Shown: in pieces, positions 5,973 through 11,010 of the stretch
How positions within the stretch are numbered: the first letter of the stretch is position 1
Layout of the letters: each line of letters opens with the position of its first letter
Source of the DNA: an uncultured Bacilli bacterium
GTDB lineage: Bacteria; Bacillota_I; Bacilli_A; RF39; UBA660
Length of the DNA: 13,487 nucleotides
Assembly (NCBI GenBank): GCA_944364005.1
Contig: CALVVW010000045.1
Location: forward strand, 1-13,487
Direction of reading: 5' to 3'
Notes under the pieces: model-generated
What the model saw: only the letters and a program-made list of their open reading frames with translations
Databases searched by the model: none
Told to the model about the DNA's origin: nothing
Program-made: the position numbers and the translations under genes

Positions 5973-6568
5973 AAACAGCCCTTTCTTACTTTTATTACTG
6001 GGCGCACACCCCGCGCGTTATTCACGTTGCTGCTGTAGAGGAGGCCATCCGAATACACACGGAACACGGAAGCAGTACTGCAATCTTCACTTACTCCATA
6101 ACTAGAAGTCATAGTCCAATAAGCATCTCTGCATTCTCTTATATTCATAGGCATAGCCTCTATTTCACGTAAAGTTGGTATTCTGATTAAGCTATTAATT
6201 TGTTTATCTTCGTCGTAATTTGTAGACATATTAACTAAATCGTAAATATTTAATTGATCCGTAAATTCATTTAGTAATTTAATGCAATTGCTTTCTGCAA
6301 AGTCATTATTATTGTTATCACTATAAGTACATGTTCCAATAATATTCTTTGACATTAGTGTAATCCCACTATCTTCAATTTTGATAACATACCATTCATG
6401 ATTGCAGTAATTTACTATGTCATATAGTTTTAGTTCTTTTTTCAGTTTTTGAGCTTCTATTGAAGCTAATAGATTATTGTATTTCTCTTCTAATTCTCTA
6501 TAATCTCTGTTTAAAACGTAACATTCTGTGATTCCGTTACTTCTATTTATTGTTATTCTTTCTTTCAT
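5969..6568 (-). CDS. Lectin-fold (DUF6273-like) protein, possible DGR target
   Basis: A 199-residue protein: a short coiled coil (about residues 22-48), a DUF6273-like start LYDIVNYCNHEWYVIKIEDS, then a C-terminal CLec/FGE-like core RIPTLREIEA (129-138), AYWTMTSSYG (149-158), VFRVYSDGLL (168-177) and NARGVRPVI (184-192). Targets of diversity-generating retroelements (DGRs) end this way. The last 90 bases or so differ in composition: by hand count 47 of 80 bases in 6001-6080 are G or C, in an otherwise very AT-rich gene. No signal peptide or membrane segment is present, so it is probably cytoplasmic. It overlaps both neighbours by 4 bases (ATGA), inside the replication-recombination operon rather than in tail genes, which is unusual for a DGR target. 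Confidence 0.8.
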   Translation of the reverse strand: MKERITINRSNGITECYVLNRDYRELEEKYNNLLASIEAQKLKKELKLYDIVNYCNHEWYVIKIEDSGITLMSKNIIGTCTYSDNNNNDFAESNCIKLLNEFTDQLNIYDLVNMSTNYDEDKQINSLIRIPTLREIEAMPMNIRECRDAYWTMTSSYGVSEDCSTASVFRVYSDGLLYSSNVNNARGVRPVIKVRKGCL

Positions 6569-6753
6569 AACTTTATCCTCTTATAATTTAAAATTACTAC
6601 ACTCTTAAAATGTAATCGTCTTTCTATGTTTTCTTCTATTTCAATTATATCTTTATATGTTTTTATCTTTTTATCTGTAACATGTGTACATCTTCCTATT
6701 GCGGTTATTCCGCTATTAAATTCTCCGTGATATACAATATAATATTTTTTCAT
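6565..6753 (-). CDS. Hypothetical basic phage protein
   Basis: A 62-residue basic protein that begins MKKYYIVYHGEFNSGITAIG and ends VILNYKRIKL, probably a small beta-rich fold. No family is recognised. AAGGAGAG lies about ten bases before the ATG, within the last codons of the HTH gene. It overlaps the lectin-fold gene by 4 bases, so the two are likely translated together; whether they interact is unknown. Confidence 0.75.
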   Translation of the reverse strand: MKKYYIVYHGEFNSGITAIGRCTHVTDKKIKTYKDIIEIEENIERRLHFKSVVILNYKRIKL

Positions 6754-6754
6754 C

Positions 6755-6976
6755 TTATTTTCTCTCCTTCAATTCATAAATTACATATCTCACTTTATCA
6801 CCATAGCGATTCATATTTTCAGTCCAATTACTAGCAATTTCATAACCATCACGTCTTAGTTGCCGTATGTATTCGCTTAGTCGTGTGATTCCATAATTTT
6901 GTATTGCTTCCCAACTTGTTATGGTTTTATATTTTTCTAAATGCTCCAAAACCCTATCTCTAGCAGTTTTAGTCAT
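6755..6976 (-). CDS. Small HTH_39-type winged-helix protein
   Basis: A 73-residue protein with a typical phage HTH_39 layout: ARDRVLEHLEKYKTITSWEA (helix 1 and turn), IQNYGITRLSEYIRQLRRDG (helix 2 and recognition helix, about residues 25-44), then a wing YEIASNWTENMNRYGDKVRY and a final strand VIYEL. Proteins of this kind occur in replication regions of Firmicutes phages and probably bind DNA; their targets are not known. GAGG lies six bases before the ATG, inside the upstream gene's last codons, with an 8-base overlap. Confidence 0.85.
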   Translation of the reverse strand: MTKTARDRVLEHLEKYKTITSWEAIQNYGITRLSEYIRQLRRDGYEIASNWTENMNRYGDKVRYVIYELKERK

Positions 6977-7391
6977 TTATTGCCTCGATCTCCTCAACTG
7001 GAGCACTATGACATTTGCTAGTAGAATATAAACCCACTCTTGTGCCATAACTTATCTTGACATTTTGCCCTATTAGCTCGTGTGCTTGATTAACTATCTC
7101 ATCATCTTCGATGCAATATTTTTCCTGTAAATTTTCACTAGTTTTTATATAAATTGACGTTGTTCCAAAAAAATTTCTATCTACACTTGTAATTGTGCCA
7201 ATTGTACTTCCTGCACCTTTATCAAAAACACTAAAATAGATAATGGGAAAAATTTCACAAAATAATATTGTTAATGCTAAAAATATTCCAAAACCATCTT
7301 GATACTCTTTAATCCAATACACTAAACATGCTATTGCTCCAATAAATATAGCAATTGCTAAAATAATCATTATAATATCTAACCAATTCAT
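6969..7391 (-). CDS. Two-TM membrane protein with C-terminal soluble domain
   Basis: A 140-residue protein starting MNWLDIIMI. The ATG at 7389-7391 is preferred over one two codons upstream because AGGAGG is eight bases before it and almost touches the other. Two hydrophobic segments, about residues 5-26 (IIMIILAIAIFIGAIACLVY) and 35-54 (GIFLALTILFCEIFPIIYFS), suggest insertion in the cytoplasmic membrane. The remaining 85 residues (GTITSVDRNFFGTTSIYIKT... NVKISYGTRVGLY) are beta-rich, with OB-like strand spacing. No function is recognised; it may act at the envelope during early infection. Confidence 0.8.
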   Translation of the reverse strand: MNWLDIIMIILAIAIFIGAIACLVYWIKEYQDGFGIFLALTILFCEIFPIIYFSVFDKGAGSTIGTITSVDRNFFGTTSIYIKTSENLQEKYCIEDDEIVNQAHELIGQNVKISYGTRVGLYSTSKCHSAPVEEIEAIND

Positions 7392-7402
7392 TTTCATTCC
7401 TC

Positions 7403-7624
7403 CTAAATATCAATTTCTATATCCTCAAATTCTCGAATATTTATATATTCGTCTAAATTTTCTTTTATATCATCTTCAATTTGGTCTCTATCCCACTTTT
7501 TAGGGACATATCCAAAAAAATTATAAGTAAGTATTACTTCTCCAGATATTACTTGTTCTTCTTCCTCTACTGGACTTGGATAGCTTCCAGCCCCTAACGC
7601 GTCGCTACTATCGTAATAATCCAT
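7403..7624 (-). CDS. Small acidic phage protein
   Basis: A strongly acidic 73-residue protein: MDYYDSSDALGAGSYPSPVE, an EEEEQ run, then VILTYNFFGYVPKKWDRDQI and an acidic end FEDIEIDI. No domain is recognised. Small acidic early phage proteins sometimes mimic DNA or inhibit host enzymes, but nothing here proves that. GAGGAG lies about ten bases before the ATG, inside the 3' end of the upstream gene, which overlaps it by 17 bases. Confidence 0.75.
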   Translation of the reverse strand: MDYYDSSDALGAGSYPSPVEEEEQVISGEVILTYNFFGYVPKKWDRDQIEDDIKENLDEYINIREFEDIEIDI

Positions 7625-7802
7625 TATTATTCATCTCCTCGTTCGTTTGTCTTTTAAGTCTACTACGTATCTTTTTGCTTATATCTCTATTTTTGCCTCT
7701 AGTACCGCCAAAATCATCAGCCCATTCTCTGGCAACTTTCTGAACAAATGAGTTCTTAACCAATTTTCTATGCTTTCCTCGATCTTTAAACGTCCTGCTC
7801 AT
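7608..7802 (-). CDS. Small basic phage protein
   Basis: A 64-residue, very basic protein (MSRTFKDRGKHRKLVKNSFV, GGTRGKNRDISKKIRSRLKR). It resembles small basic phage proteins with an MS(K/R)TFKDK-type start found in Firmicutes phage operons, of unknown function; nucleic-acid binding is plausible from charge alone. Its ATG overlaps the upstream stop by 4 bases. The tail NEEMNNNGLLR is encoded by the region that carries the next gene's SD and start, so the tail sequence may be constrained by that overlap. Confidence 0.75.
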   Translation of the reverse strand: MSRTFKDRGKHRKLVKNSFVQKVAREWADDFGGTRGKNRDISKKIRSRLKRQTNEEMNNNGLLR

Positions 7803-7996
7803 CTATTCCTATCTATTTCAATTTCTAAAGCTTTAAGCCTTTTTTCTAAATAATCTATTTTTTCATAACAAGAATACCCAACAAACAAATATGAAGCAAC
7901 AATTCCAAAAACATAAGCTTTATCATATCTGAATATAGTGCTTACAATCATTAAGAAAAATGACAATACTCCAAATAGAAAATAAAAATACTTCAT
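7799..7996 (-). CDS. Small membrane protein, two TM segments
   Basis: A 65-residue protein with two hydrophobic segments, YFYFLFGVLSFFLMIVSTIF (residues 3-22) and AYVFGIVASYLFVGYSCY (27-44), then a charged helix YLEKRLKALEIEIDRNR that may form a coiled coil in the cytoplasm. No family is recognised. The ATG overlaps the upstream stop by 4 bases (ATGA) and the SD is weak (GTGGAAG), so translation probably depends on coupling to the coiled-coil gene upstream. Confidence 0.78.
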   Translation of the reverse strand: MKYFYFLFGVLSFFLMIVSTIFRYDKAYVFGIVASYLFVGYSCYEKIDYLEKRLKALEIEIDRNR

Positions 7997-8316
7997 ACAA
8001 CTTCCACTTTCTTAGTTTTACTTTTCTTTGTAGGTGCTTTCGCTTTATATGTTTCCAATTCTTTCTTTACTTTCTGCAATTCTTCGTATTGTTGTTCAAT
8101 AACTTCGCTATGGCTTTTATTTTCAGCTTTTAATTTTTTTATTTGTGATTCATAAGAAGCATATTTTCCAGCTCTTTTATCAATTATCATATCTTCAAGT
8201 ACCTTTTCACGTTTAGCCATTTCTAAATTTACTTTTTCTTCAATATATTTTTTGATTTCTTCCTTCGCTTTTTTTATTTCTTCTATTACTTCATTTTTCC
8301 TTTTTAAAATCATCAT
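7993..8316 (-). CDS. Long coiled-coil phage protein
   Basis: A 107-residue protein. Residues 5-92 are nearly all charged helix (EVIEEIKKAKEEIKKYIEEK; SHSEVIEQQYEELQKVKKEL), followed by a lysine-rich tail KAPTKKSKTKKVEVV. This points to an elongated dimer or oligomer with a nucleic-acid-attracting tail. AAAGGA lies about ten bases before the ATG, inside the last codons of the helicase-loader-like gene. It may be an accessory replication or structural adaptor protein; no specific function can be assigned. Confidence 0.78.
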   Translation of the reverse strand: MMILKRKNEVIEEIKKAKEEIKKYIEEKVNLEMAKREKVLEDMIIDKRAGKYASYESQIKKLKAENKSHSEVIEQQYEELQKVKKELETYKAKAPTKKSKTKKVEVV

Positions 8317-8319
8317 TTT

Positions 8320-8865
8320 TTAAATTCCTTTCTTCTCAAAATATTTTTTAGTTTCTTCTTCATTTGGCGAATTGAACACAAATTCAATCCGTAGTTTTTC
8401 ATCTAAATTAGTTGTATTTTTCTTAATAAAACTTAGTAATTTCAAGTACTCAATTTTAAAATCATCATCAGTCATTTCAAATAATTTTCTTTTACTTAAA
8501 TCTTTTCCATACCATTTTTTAGTTTCCCTAATTACATATTCCACAGAACTACATCGATCAAAGTGCTTTTCATAATCATTTTGGTTAAGTGGCCTCCCAC
8601 AAATAGGACAATAAATAACTAGTTTAGAATAATCCACTTTATCATATTTAGCTATTAAATTTCTAATCAAATATTGTACTTGAGGAGGATTGTATTGAAA
8701 TTTATCTTCTCCCATAGCATCATTTAAAGCTCTTTTTACTTCATCCTTGTCATATGGTTGGAGTATATCTGCCCAAGAATTAATTTTAGCTTCGTCTTTA
8801 GTATCAAAATTTGGATAACAAGAATTAATATAATCAAGCAAATCAATTGTTTCTATGTAAGTCAT
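8320..8865 (-). CDS. Helicase-loader-like protein with C2HC zinc finger
   Basis: A 181-residue protein. The first 70 residues (IETIDLLDYINSCYPNFDTK, DEVKRALNDAMGEDKF, NPPQVQYLIRNL) resemble the N-terminal domain of phage replicative-helicase loader/inhibitors of the SPP1 G39P type. They are followed by a zinc finger YCPICGRPL...HFDRC with C86, C89, H101 and C105, and a helical C-terminal part. It follows the initiator gene with a 23-base overlap and an AGGA SD seven bases before the ATG, the usual order initiator then loader in Firmicutes phages. The likely role is to bring the host DnaB-type helicase to the phage origin. No phage helicase is seen in the window. Confidence 0.75.
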   Translation of the reverse strand: MTYIETIDLLDYINSCYPNFDTKDEAKINSWADILQPYDKDEVKRALNDAMGEDKFQYNPPQVQYLIRNLIAKYDKVDYSKLVIYCPICGRPLNQNDYEKHFDRCSSVEYVIRETKKWYGKDLSKRKLFEMTDDDFKIEYLKLLSFIKKNTTNLDEKLRIEFVFNSPNEEETKKYFEKKGI

Positions 8866-9547
8866 TTTGTGTCCTCATATACTTTGCTTTAAGTTCATTT
8901 AGAGCTGCTTTATTTTCTTCCCTCTTACTTTGTTTGGAAGAGCTCAATTCTTTTTTCTCTAGTTTTTCGAAAATAATACCTTTGTACATGCTTCCCATAC
9001 ACTCGTCGATCAAATCAATAATCCTCTCTACCCCATATAGGCTCGTGGCACGATCGATTCGTACAAGTAGAGATTTAAGTCCTCTTTCTGTGTAAGGCTC
9101 TTTTCTTTCTTGCTTATATTCTAGCCAATCAATTATCTTATTCTTAATTGTTTCATCATTATTTAAATTATTAAAATCAGAAATAAGAAATAAGAAATAA
9201 GAAATGTTATTATTTGGTTTTGCTCCAACTTTTGTTACAGCTTTTTGATTAGCTTTTAATTCAGCTTTTAATTCAGCTTTTTTTTCTTCATTAAATTCGC
9301 CATCTTTTTTAGGTCTTCCGCCTTGTTTACCCTTTAAAATACTTGATTTAGTTTTCTTTAATACTTCAATAATATTAATCCAATATCCGTATAACTCATC
9401 ATCTTCCAAATATAGCGGTTCTATATTCTTAAAAGCATAATCCAAAATATCTAATGCCAACTCCCCCTGCTTACTCCGATCTGGTATTGCTTTTAATAAA
9501 AAATAAGTATTTCTATACACTTTAAACTCATTTATTTGTTCATTCAC
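8843..9547 (-). CDS. DUF6291-like phage replication initiator
   Basis: A 234-residue protein. The N-terminal domain (VYRNTYFLLKAIPDRSKQGE through KGKQGGRPKK at residues 73-82) matches the DUF6291 layout of phage replisome organisers. A low-complexity linker EEKKAELKAELKANQKAV comes next, then a C-terminal domain (IIDWLEYKQERKEPYTERGL to GIIFEKL) of the kind found in phage primosome proteins. The start is GTG at 9545-9547: an in-frame TGA lies five codons upstream, and no good SD is visible, so translation may be coupled to something upstream. The linker region in DNA contains 7-bp and 12-bp direct repeats, suggesting that the origin lies inside the gene as in lambda O. Confidence 0.78.
   Translation of the reverse strand: MNEQINEFKVYRNTYFLLKAIPDRSKQGELALDILDYAFKNIEPLYLEDDELYGYWINIIEVLKKTKSSILKGKQGGRPKKDGEFNEEKKAELKAELKANQKAVTKVGAKPNNNISYFLFLISDFNNLNNDETIKNKIIDWLEYKQERKEPYTERGLKSLLVRIDRATSLYGVERIIDLIDECMGSMYKGIIFEKLEKKELSSSKQSKREENKAALNELKAKYMRTQNDLHRNN
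9181..9205. repeat. 7-bp tandem repeat (AAATAAG x3 plus AAAT)
   Basis: Three perfect copies of AAATAAG at 9181-9201, followed by AAAT. They lie inside the initiator gene and encode the ISYFLFLIS stretch on the minus strand. They are AT-only apart from one G per unit, so they could act as an easily melted element of a replication origin. Confidence 0.9.
9239..9286. repeat. 12-bp direct repeats in initiator gene, candidate iterons
   Basis: Four adjacent 12-base units: AGCTTTTTGATT, AGCTTTTAATTC, AGCTTTTAATTC and AGCTTTTTTTTC. The middle two are identical. They encode the AELKAELKA linker of the replication initiator. Position and spacing resemble the iterons that lambdoid O proteins bind within their own gene. 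Simple slippage in a low-complexity linker is the alternative. Confidence 0.85.
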
Positions 9548-9609
9548 GTTTTCATCGCTTCACTTCCCTTACTTTTGACTTTTCCATTCATTTGTGCTAA
9601 ACTATTGTT

Positions 9610-9643
9610 GAAAAATTATTTTCTTAGTGCGAGATAATTTTTC
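9610..9643. repeat. 10-bp inverted repeat upstream of initiator gene
   Basis: GAAAAATTAT (9610-9619) and ATAATTTTTC (9634-9643) are perfect inverted arms around a 14-base loop, followed on the plus strand by seven T. It lies in the 113-base gap between the small membrane gene and the initiator gene. It could be a protein-binding site or a weak plus-strand terminator; the stem is almost all A:T, so strong termination is doubtful. The rest of the gap (9548-9609) shows only a 15-codon frame without a convincing SD. Confidence 0.55.
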
Positions 9644-9660
9644 TTTTTTTGTGCTTAAAT

Positions 9661-9756
9661 TTACCATATACCTAAACCCAACACGATAATTAAATACATC
9701 ATCGTCCCAAATGTAGCTCCCCATAATAAATCCTTAACCCATGTTTTTAATTTCAT
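9661..9756 (-). CDS. 31-residue single-span membrane protein
   Basis: A short gene from ATG at 9754-9756 to TAA at 9661-9663. It encodes MKLKTWVKDLLWGATFGTMM followed by YLIIVLGLGIW. An excellent SD (TAGGAGCG) lies nine bases upstream and includes the stop codon of the previous gene. Residues 12-31 form one hydrophobic span after a positively charged N-terminus, so it is probably an inner-membrane miniprotein with the N-terminus in the cytoplasm. No function is recognised; short hydrophobic phage proteins can act in superinfection exclusion or as toxins, but that is only a possibility. Confidence 0.75.
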   Translation of the reverse strand: MKLKTWVKDLLWGATFGTMMYLIIVLGLGIW

Positions 9757-9767
9757 TTTAATCGCTC

Positions 9768-9959
9768 CTATATAAAACTTTCTGGTTCTTCTCTTTTTAA
9801 TTTCTCGTATTCTTCTTTTGTATAAAAGCAATCCGAAACATCGATATTACGTTCCTTTTGTTGTTTTGCAATTTTGACAATCGTATAATATAAATTTTTT
9901 AAGTTTCGTTTTTTTTCTTCATCTGATAATTGTGATTCCAAGATTTTTACATTGCACAT
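9768..9959 (-). CDS. Small helical phage protein
   Basis: A 63-residue protein starting MCNVKILESQLSDEEKKRNL. The ATG at 9957-9959 is chosen because AAGAGGTG ends five bases upstream of it. A frame extension to an ATG at 10002-10004 would translate the terminator-like hairpin and has no SD. The protein is charged and helical, ending YTKEEYEKLKREEPESFI. No family is recognised. It is among the first genes of the leftward operon, after the Cro-like gene, a place often used for small early regulators. Confidence 0.75.
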   Translation of the reverse strand: MCNVKILESQLSDEEKKRNLKNLYYTIVKIAKQQKERNIDVSDCFYTKEEYEKLKREEPESFI

Positions 9960-9973
9960 GCTTTCACCTCTTT

Positions 9974-10010
9974 TTTGTCGACTTGGTTGCTGTTCCAGCA
10001 GCATTTTTTT
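9974..10010 (+). terminator. Rightward terminator-like hairpin with TTTGTCGACTTGGTT tag
   Basis: On the plus strand TGCTG-TTCCAG-CAGCA (9988-10003) is followed by seven T (10004-10010), a short factor-independent terminator. It is preceded by TTTGTCGACTTGGTT (9974-9988). The same tag and the same CTG-TTCCAG-CAG core recur in inverse orientation at 11725-11785. It would stop transcripts entering the immunity region from the left, not the leftward early transcript. Five paired bases is short, so strength is uncertain. Confidence 0.55.
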
Positions 10011-10044
10011 ATTGATTTTTTCTAGTTACTCTTTAATTGAAATT

Positions 10045-10176
10045 CTAAATGTATCCTCGAAGACTAATTAATTTAGTCTTTTTCTGAGTATCCAAATAAG
10101 ACTCCATCTTCAATATCCAATATTTCAAATAATTCTTCATTACTTGATATCCGTTAAATAATTCTTTTAATGTCAT
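10045..10176 (-). pseudogene. Probable frameshifted mini-gene after the Cro-like gene
   Basis: An ATG at 10174-10176 has a strong SD (GAGGGAG) and reads MTLKELFNG, then continues in an unlikely basic frame for 43 codons to TAG at 10045-10047. From about 10150 another frame reads ISSNEELFEILDIEDGVLFG then YSEKD and TAA (10073-10075), which has the acidic composition of a real phage protein. Removing the two G residues after AAC joins both parts into a 33-residue protein. This suggests a small indel; a sequencing error is the alternative. The stop codon of the second frame lies in an 8-bp hairpin at 10060-10080. Confidence 0.5.
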
Positions 10177-10179
10177 ACC

Positions 10180-10401
10180 TTACTCCCTCTTTTCTTCAAA
10201 ATCAGATAATGTTTCAAATAGATAATCCATGCTTAAATCAGGAAACATTTCTTTTTTTATTTTTTTTGCCTCATCTAGTAGCCAAGAACGTTTGCCATTA
10301 AAGCGCAATGAAATATCACTATTACCTTTATTAAGTAAAATAGCAATGTCTTTTTGTTCAATCTTTTTTCTTGCCATTTCCGCACTTAAATTTGGATACA
10401 T
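10180..10401 (-). CDS. Cro-like XRE-family HTH regulator
   Basis: A 73-residue protein whose middle (IEQKDIAILLNKGNSDISLR then FNGKRSWLLDEAKKI, about residues 14-48) is an XRE-type helix-turn-helix; the rest is a short acidic C-terminus. It is the first gene of the leftward operon and is transcribed from the strong promoter at 10450-10478, which carries operator palindromes. By analogy with lambda-type switches it should repress the rightward lysogeny promoter and damp its own. The SD is perfect (AGGAGG, seven bases before the ATG). Its small size without any other domain fits Cro rather than a main repressor. Confidence 0.87.
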   Translation of the reverse strand: MYPNLSAEMARKKIEQKDIAILLNKGNSDISLRFNGKRSWLLDEAKKIKKEMFPDLSMDYLFETLSDFEEKRE

Positions 10402-10425
10402 TTAAATACCTCCTTATCTATTTTA

Positions 10426-10439
10426 TCCGATGTATCGGA
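10426..10439. promoter_or_regulatory. Operator O1, TCCGATGTATCGGA
   Basis: A 14-bp inverted repeat (TCCGAT-GT-ATCGGA) between the start of the leftward transcript and the Cro-like gene's SD. It is nearly identical to O2 30 bases away. It is a likely binding site of the repressor and/or Cro-like protein; binding here would block the leftward transcript just after initiation. Confidence 0.85.
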
Positions 10440-10449
10440 CTACATTCTA

Positions 10450-10478
10450 ATAATAACCGATGTATCGGATAAAGTCAA
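10450..10478 (-). promoter_or_regulatory. Leftward early promoter (PR/PL-like)
   Basis: On the minus strand TTGACT (10473-10478) and TATTAT (10450-10455) are separated by exactly 17 bases, a near-consensus sigma-A promoter. It drives the Cro-like gene and the whole early operon. Operator O2 fills the spacer and O1 lies just downstream, so repressor binding would exclude RNA polymerase. The expected start is about seven bases below the -10. Confidence 0.88.
10456..10469. promoter_or_regulatory. Operator O2, ACCGATGTATCGGA
   Basis: It has the same CCGAT-GT-ATCGG core as O1 and lies between the -35 and -10 of the leftward promoter. Occupancy would directly prevent polymerase binding, so this is probably the main repression site for lytic genes. 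Confidence 0.85.
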
Positions 10479-10496
10479 TACTTTTTTTAAAAAAAA

Positions 10497-10510
10497 TTCG
10501 ATATGTCGTA
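10497..10510. promoter_or_regulatory. Operator O3, degenerate TTCGATATGTCGTA
   Basis: A weaker palindrome (CGA-TATG-TCG) that matches O1 at 10 of 14 positions. It sits upstream of the -35 of the rightward repressor promoter and upstream of the leftward promoter. It may be a low-affinity site for autoregulation or Cro-like binding, comparable in role to OR3; this is inferred from position only. Confidence 0.55.
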
Positions 10511-10517
10511 AAAACAA

Positions 10518-10546
10518 TTGATTTTTTTTAAAAAATGTTATATAGT
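10518..10546 (+). promoter_or_regulatory. Rightward lysogeny promoter (PRM-like)
   Basis: TTGATT (10518-10523) and TATAGT (10541-10546) with a 17-base spacer of mostly T and A. Transcription should begin near 10553, leaving a leader of about 17 bases before the repressor's TTG, with the SD GAGGTG inside it. The degenerate operator O3 ends eight bases upstream of the -35, so it could activate or repress this promoter. Confidence 0.82.
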
Positions 10547-10569
10547 TATTTTAGAAATGAGGTGATTAT

Positions 10570-10956
10570 TTGTTATTTCAAGAAAAAATTGATAAACTAT
10601 TAATTGAAAACAATATCAAAAATTTGAAACAATTAGCTCATGAGATTGATATTCCCTATACTACTTTGTGGGATTATTATTCTAATCCTAAACGTTTAGA
10701 AAAAGCAGGATTAACAAACATACAAAAAATTGCGAAAAGATTAAATTGTTCTTTAGATTATCTAGCGGATGAAAATATTATCGATCCAAATTATGGTAAA
10801 AACAAATCAGACAATAATGACAGTCCAATTCTTGACAAATATGCCATATTATTTGATAAAATGGGTGATTTATCAGAAGAAGATCAAAAAATGATTTTAA
10901 ATGTAACTGAATCGATTATTAAAGAAATAGATAACAAACTAGATAACAAAGATTAA
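10570..10956 (+). CDS. CI/ImmR-type phage repressor, HTH only
   Basis: A 128-residue repressor. The XRE helix-turn-helix spans about residues 18-40 (NLKQLAHEIDIPYTTLWDYY), with a further helical part to LNCSLDYLADE at 70, a polar linker, and a C-terminal helix SEEDQKMILNVTESIIKEID that may dimerise. There is no S24/LexA-like cleavage domain, so induction should not go through RecA self-cleavage. The metalloprotease gene next door suggests ICEBs1 ImmR/ImmA-style inactivation. The start is TTG, supported by GAGGTG five bases before it; a rare start may help keep repressor levels low. It is expected to bind O1-O3 and maintain lysogeny. Confidence 0.88.
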   Translation: MLFQEKIDKLLIENNIKNLKQLAHEIDIPYTTLWDYYSNPKRLEKAGLTNIQKIAKRLNCSLDYLADENIIDPNYGKNKSDNNDSPILDKYAILFDKMGDLSEEDQKMILNVTESIIKEIDNKLDNKD

Positions 10957-10959
10957 AAA

Positions 10960-11007
10960 AAGTATGCTAGTACAGATACTTAATATATAAAAGAGAGGTA
11001 TTAAGTA
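10960..11007 (+). promoter_or_regulatory. Leader of the protease gene with two competing hairpins
   Basis: Between the repressor and protease genes, AAGTAT (10960-10965) can pair with ATACTT (10976-10981). TACTTAATA (10977-10985) can instead pair with TATTAAGTA (10999-11007), putting the SD GAGAGG in its 13-base loop, just before the ATG at 11011. The two stems share TACTT and cannot form together. They may tune protease translation; the stems are AT-rich and weak. Confidence 0.45.
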
Positions 11008-11010
11008 AAA

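Noticed and set aside
5969..6568. A complete diversity-generating retroelement in the window
   Set aside because: No reverse transcriptase, accessory gene or second template copy was found; only a candidate variable region can be claimed.
9960..10004. N-terminal extension of the 9768-9959 gene to an upstream ATG
   Set aside because: It would translate the hairpin and the GTCGAC tag, has no SD, and a strong SD serves the downstream ATG.
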